From Thiobacillus sp. (GTDB lineage: Bacteria; Pseudomonadota; Gammaproteobacteria; Burkholderiales; Thiobacillaceae): 33,622 nucleotides of DNA. This document shows, piece after piece, positions 23,711 through 30,555 of this stretch (position 1 is its first letter; each line of letters starts with the position of its first letter). The stretch covers positions 1-33,622 of the forward strand of contig JANJWF010000129.1 in the NCBI GenBank assembly GCA_024709685.1, given 5' to 3'. The notes beneath the pieces were generated by a model, which worked only from the letters and a program-made list of their open reading frames with translations, ran no database searches and was not told the DNA's origin. Position numbers and translations under genes: made by a program.

Positions 23711-26511
23711 GACGACGGATTCCCGGGTGTCACCTCCTCACTTGAGATCCGGCCACCGATCTCCGCGAGCAGTCCGTACAGGGTCTCGGGATCCACCGGC
23801 TTGATCAGGTGCCGGTCAAAGCCGGCGTCCTCGCAGCGGGCGCGAGTTTCCTCGTCGCCGTAGCCGGTCACCGCCACCAGACAGATGTATTCGGCCGGGT
23901 CCTGCTGCGCGCGCAGCTGCCGCGCCACCTGGAAGCCGTCCATGCCCTGCAGTCCGATGTCGAGCAGGACCAACTGCGGATGAAAACTGCGGACCAGCGC
24001 CAGCGCAGCCTGGCCATCTGCCGCGGCCACGACCTCATGGCTGTCGAGTTGCAGCAGCACGGTCAGGCTCTCGGCCACGGCGGAATCGTCGTCGACCACC
24101 AGCACCCGGCAACGCGCCGCGGCTGCGGGACTCGCATCCGGCGCTTCCTGGCCCGCGGCCGGTACGTCGGGCAGGGCCGGCAGGCAAATCGTGAAGGTCG
24201 AGCCTTTTCCCGTCCCTGCGCTGTATGCCTCCAGCACCCCGCCATGCATCTCGACCAGCCGCTTCACCAGGGTCAGGCCGATCCCCAGTCCGCCCTGGTT
24301 GCGATCGAGGGTGCGCTCGCCCTGCTGGAACAGATCGAAGACCTGCGGCAGCAGGTCGGCCGAAATTCCGATGCCGTTGTCGCTGATCTGGATTTCGACG
24401 ACTGGTCCGGCAAGCCGGGCTTCGACCACGACGCTTCCGCCATCCGGCGTGTACTTGGCCGCGTTGTCGAGCAGGTTGAGCAGCACCTGGGCGAGCCGCA
24501 CCGGGTCGCCTTGCAGATGGATCGGCTCCCCGGGCAGCCGCACCACGAGTTGATGCCCCATGGCGTCGATCTGCGGTCGCACCATGTCGAGGGCCTGGTT
24601 CACGACGCCAGCCAGTTCGACGGGCTCCATCTTGAGCGTGACCTTGCCGCGAACGATGCGCGACACGTCCAGCAGTTCGTCCACCAGCCGGGTTAGATGC
24701 TCGATCTGCCGTTCGATGATCTGCTGCGCCCACTGCACCCGCGGCTCCTGAACCTTCAGGCGGCCCAGCACATGGGCGGCGTTGCGGATCGGTGTCAGGG
24801 GGTTGCGCAACTCGTGGGCAAGCATGGCGAGGAACTCGTCCTTGCGATGGTCGGCCGCGATCAATGCCTGTTCGGCCTGCTTGAGGCTGGTGATGTCCTG
24901 CACGGTTCCGAACCCGCTCAGTAGCACCCCCCGCTCGTCGAACTCCAGTTCCGCCCGCTCGCGCACCCACTTCACCTCGCCGTCCACGACCAGCCGGTGC
25001 TCGATATCGTAGGGCGCGCCCCGCATGGCCGCCCGCCACATGCGGTCGACGTACGCCCGGTCATCCGGATGCACGGCGGAAAGAAACGTTTCGTAGGTCA
25101 GCGGCGTGTCCCGGGGAATGCCGTGAATGCGATAGCTCTCGTCGGACCAGTGCAATTCGTTGCGCTGAATGTTGAGTCGCCAGCTGCCGGTCTGGCCCAC
25201 GGACTGGGCACGATTCAGGTCCGCCCGGCTGTCGCGCAGCGCCTGCTCGATCTGCCTGCACTCGGTGATGTCGACTTCGGAGCCGGCCATGCGGACCACG
25301 TTGCCGCTGGCATCGCGCCGGGCAATGCCCCGATCGGAGACCCACTTCAACGACCCGTCCTTGCAGCGGATGCGGTATTCCTCGGCGAACACCTCCGTCT
25401 TCCCGAGGAGGTGTTCCTCGATCGCAGCAAAAACCCGCGCGGCGTCCTCCGGGTGGATGCCGGCGCTCCATTCCTCCTCGCTATCGCCGATCTCGTCGTC
25501 CGCAAAGCCGCGCAACGCCTTCCATCGTGAGGAATAATGGATGCGCCGGCCCGGCACATCCCAGTCCCAGATGGCGCTCTGCGCGCCTGCCAGCACCAGT
25601 TCATAGCGCTCGGTCCGCTCGCGCAGCGCCTGCTCGATCCGCCTGCGCTCGGTGACGTCGCGCACCGTCGTCAAGCGGCGTCCGGTAGGGGATCCGGCCG
25701 GGATCGTCTTGCCGTGGGCTTCGACGATGATGCAGCTGCCGTCCTTGCGCAGGACGGTGTGCTCGACGATGCTCTCGTTGCCGCGCCGAAGCATTGCGGC
25801 GGCGCGTTCGCGCTCTTCCGGGACGATCAGTTCCAGGAGGGTCCGTCCTGCGAGCTCACGGATCGTGTAGCCCGTCATGCGCGCGATCTGCTCGTTGCAG
25901 TCGACGATGCGGCCGCCCTCGCTGATGAGAATGCCCTCGAAGGTGGTGGCGGCGAACAGCGCCAGTCGCTCTTCGCTCTCGCGCAGGGCCTGTTCGTCGA
26001 GGACGCGCTTGCTGATATCGCGCAGGATGACGGTAAAGCGCCGGTTTCCCGCCACCTCGACCTGGGAGATCGAGGCCTCCACCTGAAAGACCTCGCCATT
26101 CGCCCGCCGGCCGCGAACGCAGCCCGGTCCGGCAAGCTGGCGGCTGCTTACGCCGGTCCGGGCGAATCTGCGCATTTGCTGCGCGTGCCTGCCGCGGGCG
26201 TCCTCGGGCAGTAATGCCTCGATCGGCTGGCCCAGCGCCTCGGCCACCGGCAGACCGAACATCCGCTCGGCTGCCGCGTTGAACTGGACGATGCAGTGGC
26301 TGTCGTCCACGCTGATGATGGCCTCCATCGCCGACTCGATCAGCCCCGCCAGTATCTGTTCGCTCTTGCGCGACTCAGCCAGCGCGTACTGCACCTGGAT
26401 GCAGCTTTCGGCGCATTGGCGGGTCCCGCGAGCAGGCGGCGTAGGGCCGACAAGGTCCAGCTCCGGCTCGTTGGGCAGCGACTGATTCTCACCGGGTTGC
26501 GTGTCCGCCAT
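23707..26511 (-). CDS. Cytoplasmic hybrid histidine kinase with four PAS domains and a receiver
   Basis: 934 residues; GGAGGGG precedes the ATG. No membrane helix. PAS domains span about 52-170, 180-292, 300-420 and 430-545, the last two of the PAS_3 type (GSLKWVSDRG, GEVKWVRERA). HisKA follows with His566 (FLAMLAHELRNPLTPIRNA), then HATPase_c (NLLDNAAKYTPDGG, ISDNGIGIS, GGLGIGLTLVKRL) and a C-terminal receiver with Asp851 and Lys904 (HLIKPVDP). It lacks an Hpt domain and an output domain. Its stop overlaps the next kinase's start, so the three proteins (hybrid kinase, membrane kinase, FixJ regulator) are made together and may form one network. Confidence 0.95.
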   Translation of the reverse strand: MADTQPGENQSLPNEPELDLVGPTPPARGTRQCAESCIQVQYALAESRKSEQILAGLIESAMEAIISVDDSHCIVQFNAAAERMFGLPVAEALGQPIEALLPEDARGRHAQQMRRFARTGVSSRQLAGPGCVRGRRANGEVFQVEASISQVEVAGNRRFTVILRDISKRVLDEQALRESEERLALFAATTFEGILISEGGRIVDCNEQIARMTGYTIRELAGRTLLELIVPEERERAAAMLRRGNESIVEHTVLRKDGSCIIVEAHGKTIPAGSPTGRRLTTVRDVTERRRIEQALRERTERYELVLAGAQSAIWDWDVPGRRIHYSSRWKALRGFADDEIGDSEEEWSAGIHPEDAARVFAAIEEHLLGKTEVFAEEYRIRCKDGSLKWVSDRGIARRDASGNVVRMAGSEVDITECRQIEQALRDSRADLNRAQSVGQTGSWRLNIQRNELHWSDESYRIHGIPRDTPLTYETFLSAVHPDDRAYVDRMWRAAMRGAPYDIEHRLVVDGEVKWVRERAELEFDERGVLLSGFGTVQDITSLKQAEQALIAADHRKDEFLAMLAHELRNPLTPIRNAAHVLGRLKVQEPRVQWAQQIIERQIEHLTRLVDELLDVSRIVRGKVTLKMEPVELAGVVNQALDMVRPQIDAMGHQLVVRLPGEPIHLQGDPVRLAQVLLNLLDNAAKYTPDGGSVVVEARLAGPVVEIQISDNGIGISADLLPQVFDLFQQGERTLDRNQGGLGIGLTLVKRLVEMHGGVLEAYSAGTGKGSTFTICLPALPDVPAAGQEAPDASPAAAARCRVLVVDDDSAVAESLTVLLQLDSHEVVAAADGQAALALVRSFHPQLVLLDIGLQGMDGFQVARQLRAQQDPAEYICLVAVTGYGDEETRARCEDAGFDRHLIKPVDPETLYGLLAEIGGRISSEEVTPGNPSS

Positions 26512-26674
26512 GCCCCTCCGTTTGACCCGGCCCCTTGCCGCACCCCCCGCATGCCGGTGCGGCCGCCGCGTCCATGAGCTAAAAAGTTAGTTGATTTTTC
26601 ACCATAATTTATGCGACCGCAAGCCATTCCCGTTCCGGTTCGCCCGGCCACGGCCGCTGAACCCGGCTAGCCGC

Positions 26675-26685
26675 CTAAAGATTCC
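26675..26685 (+). promoter_or_regulatory. CTAAAGATTCC element shared with the PilZ-like gene
   Basis: The 11 bases are identical to the minus-strand element at 20848-20858. TAAAGATT resembles a sigma-28 -35 box, but the downstream bases (CGGTGTCG at the expected distance) fit the -10 only poorly. It lies about 190 bases before the small SAP-like gene. Confidence 0.28.
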
Positions 26686-26761
26686 ACCAATTCCCGGTGT
26701 CGAGTTCTTTTCCCATGATGAAGCCACCTCCCGAGAGCAATGCCTGACACGACAGACAAAA

Positions 26762-26789
26762 AGGCATTCGGGCGGGTGCCTGATTTTTT
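26762..26789 (+). terminator. Hairpin with T6 tail in the leader of the SAP/cyclase operon
   Basis: AGGCA and TGCCT (26762-26766 and 26777-26781) flank a ten-base loop and are followed by six T (26784-26789). The stem is short, so it is a weak candidate for an attenuator about 80 bases before the ATG at 26872. Confidence 0.3.
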
Positions 26790-26871
26790 CGCCGGATGCT
26801 TGCGGGCCGGCCGATTTGCCAAGCTCACCGATGCGTACCTTACGCCAAAACGCTTTTTTGGAGCCGTATAT

Positions 26872-27078
26872 ATGACTGTTGAGCAATTGCAGCAACTCGC
26901 TTCGGAGGTCGGACTCAAGGCGAGCATCCCTTATACCTCCCGAACGCAGACCATCAGGAATATCCAGCTCGTGCGCGGCCAGGAACCCTGCTTCGCGACC
27001 GCCAAGCGCCATGGCTGCACGGAACCGTGCGAGTGGGCCAAGGAGTGCCGCAAGCTCAGGGCGCAGTGGATGTCCTGA
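26872..27078 (+). CDS. Small SAP-domain-like protein with a Cys4 motif
   Basis: 68 residues. The ATG at 26872 has GGAG eight bases upstream, and the conserved-looking sequence begins here; an ATG at 26740 is possible but less likely. The N-terminal half (MTVEQLQQLASEVGLKAS, then SRTQTIRNIQLVRG) fits a SAP-type helix-turn-helix, a motif that often binds DNA. The second half has four cysteines spaced C-x8-C-x3-C-x5-C (CFATAKRHGCTEPCEWAKEC), suggesting a zinc knuckle. I recall similar small proteins in betaproteobacteria annotated as SAP-containing, with no known function. The cyclase gene follows after 16 bases. Confidence 0.72.
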   Translation: MTVEQLQQLASEVGLKASIPYTSRTQTIRNIQLVRGQEPCFATAKRHGCTEPCEWAKECRKLRAQWMS

Positions 27079-27094
27079 CGAGAGGGAGGCCGCC

Positions 27095-28135
27095 ATGAGG
27101 ATCAAGCTGGCAGGACACACGCCGTTGCGGATGAAAGCCGAGACGCATGTTGCTCGCGGCTCCCGGCATGGCGCAACCGCGCAGCTGTCTCCTCGCATGA
27201 TCCGGGCGTTTCCCGACCTTGCGGCAACGCAGAAAAATCCCGAACCGCCCGACAAGCCACGCATCTTCATCGTCGACAGCACCCACACCACCACCCTGCT
27301 GGCCCGGATCATGGCGCCGGAATGCGAGATTCACCCGATGCAGAACATCGCCCGGGTGGTGGAGAGCGCCCGCCATCCCGACCAGCGGCCCGATCTGATA
27401 CTGCTCGACGCCAAGGCACTGGCCGGCCTCGAAATCTGCCGCCAGCTCAAGGCGGACGAGACGACCTGGTCGATTCCGGTCATGGTTATCGTCGACGGAG
27501 AGCATCCCGAGAACGAAGCGCGCGCCCTCGAACTCGGTGCGGACGACTGCATCACCCGCCCTTTCCGCCTCGACGTGGTCGAAGCACGCATCCGCAACCA
27601 GCTCCGCCTCAAGCGCAGAAACGACCTTCTGGAGCGCTACGCCAATCAGGACAGTCTCACCGACGTCGCCAACCGGCGCTGCTTCGACCTGACGCTCGAG
27701 GCCGAATGGCGGCGCGCGCGTCGCGACGGCCACCCGCTCGCGCTGGTGATGGTCGATGTGGACTGCTTCAAGCAGTTCAACGACCTGTACGGACACTTCG
27801 AGGGCGATCACTGTCTGCGGCGGGTGGCGCGCGCGCTGGCGCGCACACTTACCCGGCCGGGCGACCTCCTGGCGCGCTACGGCGGCGAGGAATTCGTCGC
27901 CATCCTGCCCGGCACCGACCTGGAAGGCGCGCACTGGATCGGCGAACGGTTGCGCAAGGCCGTCGCGGAATTGAACATCCGCCAACTGCGCCCGGACGGC
28001 GCCCGCCAGGTCACCATCAGTGTCGGCTGCGCAAGCTTGTGCCCCGGTGCCCGGCAGACCTGCCACACCCTGCTCCAGGCCGCCGACGAGCAGCTCTACC
28101 TGGCCAAGCATTCCGGCCGCAACTGCGTGCGCTGA
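27095..28135 (+). CDS. Diguanylate cyclase with an N-terminal degenerate receiver domain
   Basis: 346 residues; GAGGGAGG precedes the ATG at 27095. Residues 1-52 are unstructured. A receiver-like domain (54-172) keeps Asp105 (LILLDAKALAG) and one acidic residue Asp61, but the conserved Lys is Arg155 (ITRPFRLD) and the usual Thr/Ser is missing, so phosphorylation is doubtful. The GGDEF domain (about 180-346) has DVDCFKQFNDLYGH, active site RYGGEEF (261-267) and an inhibitory RxxD site (RPGD, 254-257) five residues before it. It should make cyclic di-GMP from two GTP and be feedback-inhibited. Co-transcribed with the small SAP-like gene. Confidence 0.93.
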   Translation: MRIKLAGHTPLRMKAETHVARGSRHGATAQLSPRMIRAFPDLAATQKNPEPPDKPRIFIVDSTHTTTLLARIMAPECEIHPMQNIARVVESARHPDQRPDLILLDAKALAGLEICRQLKADETTWSIPVMVIVDGEHPENEARALELGADDCITRPFRLDVVEARIRNQLRLKRRNDLLERYANQDSLTDVANRRCFDLTLEAEWRRARRDGHPLALVMVDVDCFKQFNDLYGHFEGDHCLRRVARALARTLTRPGDLLARYGGEEFVAILPGTDLEGAHWIGERLRKAVAELNIRQLRPDGARQVTISVGCASLCPGARQTCHTLLQAADEQLYLAKHSGRNCVR

Positions 28136-28161
28136 CACGCCCGGCCAGCACTCACGGCGAA

Positions 28162-29820
28162 TCAGGGAATCAGCCAGTCGCTGACGGCCACCGGCATCCC
28201 TGCCGCTCCCTGCGGAAAGCCGAGAATGTAGCCGCCTCGCGACGCGAAACGCTGGCCAGGCCCCAGGCTTAGACGCGGATACATCGACGAGGACAGCGAA
28301 GATCCGGCCATCTGCTCGATGCGCTCGATGAAATAGTCGCGGGAAAAATTCTCCCCCAGGTGCGACATCGCGTCTCCCGTCACGGTGGCGGCAAAGAAGG
28401 CGTTGGCCTGGGTGCGCGCGTCGGCCAGCGGCATGTTCCTGGCGCGGAGCCACGCATTCACACGCGCCAGCCGCCGCTCGCGATCGCCTGGCAAGACAAA
28501 CGGATACACCATGCGCAGCTTGTTCAGCCAGGGCTCGGGAAGGTCGGGGGGGCGCATGGCCGAGAGACTGGCCGACACATAGATGTGCGTCAGCCCGGCA
28601 GGGATGTCCCCCGCCTCACCGAGAGCCTGGACGTCCTTGGGATGAAGCCAGGCAACCAGGGTAGACGGCCGTTCATCGTGCAGCAGCACGGACCAGATTT
28701 CTGCCGCCACCCGGCCGTCGGCAGCGACCGGGTAGTCGACGATGTCTTCGATTCCCCTGCGCTGCAGGACTGCGCGCAGGGCCTGCGCCGTCAGGCGCCC
28801 CGTCTCGTCGTCGCGAAACACCTGCACGATCCTGCCCAGACCGGACCTGTTTTCCGCCAGCCGCCTGGCCAGCACGTCCGCCTCCAGGGCGATGCCGCGC
28901 GAGAAATACAGGGAGTAATAGCCCGCGCCGTCGACCACCGGATAGTCGACGTCAGGAAATACGCACGGCACCCCGGTGCTTTCGCAGAATGCGTGCACCG
29001 GCTGCCAGCCGGCATCGCCGAGCCCGCCGATGACGGCAAACACGGGCTGCCTGCGGTAATGCGCATCGATCTGTGCGCGCCAGGTTTCCGGCGCGCCACG
29101 CAATTCCCAGGCATGCAGCACCCAGGTCCGGTAGGCGAGATACATCTGCTCGCTGCCAGCTTCGCGGCGACGCGTCTCCTTGCGGGTGCCGCCGTTCTTG
29201 TCGCGGAAAAATGCCTGCAGCACGTCCAGCATGGCGCGACGCCTGCCGGTATCGACGCCGGGCGCGATGATGGTCGCAAAGTGGATCTCGCGGTCGTCCA
29301 CCCCCGGCGCCGCGGCAGATGAAAGTCCGGCCAGATAGGCATGGATCTGGTCGACCTCGGCGTCGCTCAGCGCGTAGCGGGGCATCAGCGGATCGAGGAC
29401 GCGCCCGTTCGGATCGATGCCATCGCGCAGCGCCCGTGCCAGGTCGGCGCGCGTGTAAGCCGGACGCGCAGCCGCGCCGGTTGTGCCCTTCCAGCGCCGG
29501 GCGCGCCCGGTTTGCGACGAGGTGAACAACAGCCGGCCGGCGATCGGGCGGACGGGGATCTGCCCTTCGCTGCCGCCCAGCCCGCTGCGCCGGTGACAGT
29601 TGACGCACGCAGCTGCGGCACCGCTCAGCACCACCCCCTTCTGCACGACCGCGCGCACCGGCTCGCCCGAAAGAAGCAGGCCGTCGCGGTAGATGGACTG
29701 CCCGGCCAGGTGACTGGCCACAACGGCAGCAGGCGGCTCCACCGCCCACCCGCCGTGCGCCAGTAGCAGAGCGATGCCTGCCAGGGTACGCCGTACGGTT
29801 CGCATCGGTCCGCGCCCCAT
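28162..29820 (-). CDS. Cytochrome c fused to a periplasmic ligand-binding (ABC substrate-binding-like) domain
   Basis: 552 residues from the ATG at 29820 (ATG at 29805 is an alternative). A signal peptide ends near GGWAVE. Residues 30-168 form a class I cytochrome c with CVNCH (72-76) and axial Met146 in DPLMPRYALSDAEVDQIHAYL. From about 175 the protein resembles the type I periplasmic binding fold of Leu/Ile/Val receptors (IHFATIIAPGVDTGRRRAMLDVLQAFFRDKNGG, VFAVIGGLGDAGWQPVHAFCESTGVPCVFP, IVQVFRDDETGRLTAQALRAV). No permease or ATPase genes are nearby, so transport is unlikely. A redox-linked sensor or electron carrier controlled by a ligand is an inference. It lies nine bases from the Sco gene. 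Confidence 0.85.
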   Translation of the reverse strand: MGRGPMRTVRRTLAGIALLLAHGGWAVEPPAAVVASHLAGQSIYRDGLLLSGEPVRAVVQKGVVLSGAAAACVNCHRRSGLGGSEGQIPVRPIAGRLLFTSSQTGRARRWKGTTGAAARPAYTRADLARALRDGIDPNGRVLDPLMPRYALSDAEVDQIHAYLAGLSSAAAPGVDDREIHFATIIAPGVDTGRRRAMLDVLQAFFRDKNGGTRKETRRREAGSEQMYLAYRTWVLHAWELRGAPETWRAQIDAHYRRQPVFAVIGGLGDAGWQPVHAFCESTGVPCVFPDVDYPVVDGAGYYSLYFSRGIALEADVLARRLAENRSGLGRIVQVFRDDETGRLTAQALRAVLQRRGIEDIVDYPVAADGRVAAEIWSVLLHDERPSTLVAWLHPKDVQALGEAGDIPAGLTHIYVSASLSAMRPPDLPEPWLNKLRMVYPFVLPGDRERRLARVNAWLRARNMPLADARTQANAFFAATVTGDAMSHLGENFSRDYFIERIEQMAGSSLSSSMYPRLSLGPGQRFASRGGYILGFPQGAAGMPVAVSDWLIP

Positions 29821-29828
29821 GTGCGCTC

Positions 29829-30527
29829 TCAGTTCGTCCGAAGCCGGCGGACCTCACGCAGGATGTCGGCCGCGCTGGCGAAGCCGTCCAGCCGTACCCA
29901 CGGCTGCCCCGGGCCGGCGCGCAAAAAGGTCGCCGGCTGGTGGTTCATCTTGTCGCCGCGATAGACATTGAACGCGCGCTGCACCGCGATGCTATCGTCC
30001 AGGCTGCCGGTCAGCAACTGCCACTGCGGCCCCGCGCCGTACTTGCCGGCATAGGCCTTCAGCGCGGCCGGGGTGTCCTGCTCGGGGTCGATGGAAATCG
30101 ACACCATGCGCACCGCGGTCCGCTCCGGCCCGAGCGCCGCCTGCACCTGCGAGAAGGTCGCGCTCATCACCGGGCAGACCGTGCCACAGGTGGTGAAGAT
30201 GAAGTTGAGGATGACCGGCTTGTCCTCGTCGGCCAGTTCGCTGCGCAGCGGTACTCCTGCCCCGTCGGCGTCCACCAGCTTCACGTCCGGGATCGCGTAG
30301 CTTCCCTGGGAACGCACGTAGCCATCCTGCTCGGCGGGCATGGCGTGATGGTGGTGGTGCTCATGCGGGTCCTGGGCCATCACCGGAAGCACCAGCACCA
30401 GGCCGAGGATCAAGGCGAATACGGCGAAGGTGCCGGGTGTGAGTACCACCTGGGCGCGGCATCGACCCGCCCGGCTGCTGGCAATCCTGTCACCCGGGCC
30501 AGTGTGGGATGGGGTGTGCGTGTCCAT
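29829..30527 (-). CDS. SCO1/SenC family copper-binding protein
   Basis: 232 residues. The first ATG (30533) is one base from AGGAGG, too close; the ATG at 30527 has ideal spacing and is preferred. One membrane anchor (FAVFALILGLVLVLPVM) leads to a periplasmic thioredoxin-fold domain. Copper ligands are Cys114 and Cys118 (FTTCGTVCPVMS) and His196 (MNHQPATF). A run of five His with nearby His/Met (HEHHHHHAM, 56-63) may add metal binding. Known Sco proteins deliver copper to CuA of cytochrome oxidase or act as thiol reductants. No oxidase gene is visible; the neighbour is the cytochrome c fusion, which may be its client. Confidence 0.92.
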   Translation of the reverse strand: MDTHTPSHTGPGDRIASSRAGRCRAQVVLTPGTFAVFALILGLVLVLPVMAQDPHEHHHHHAMPAEQDGYVRSQGSYAIPDVKLVDADGAGVPLRSELADEDKPVILNFIFTTCGTVCPVMSATFSQVQAALGPERTAVRMVSISIDPEQDTPAALKAYAGKYGAGPQWQLLTGSLDDSIAVQRAFNVYRGDKMNHQPATFLRAGPGQPWVRLDGFASAADILREVRRLRTN

Positions 30528-30555
30528 GTTCATTCCTCCTGTACGGGTGCGCGTT

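Larger units (their letters stand above)
26512..26871. other. Divergent control region between the hybrid kinase and the SAP/cyclase operon
   Basis: About 360 bases with the most AT-rich patch of the window (26578-26615). On the minus strand TTGCGG, 17 bases, AAAAAT is a possible weak promoter for the kinase operon. On the plus strand there are the shared CTAAAGATTCC element (26675-26685) and a hairpin with a T6 tail (26762-26789). An in-frame ATG at 26740 could extend the small downstream gene by 44 residues, but it has no clear ribosome site. Confidence 0.5.
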
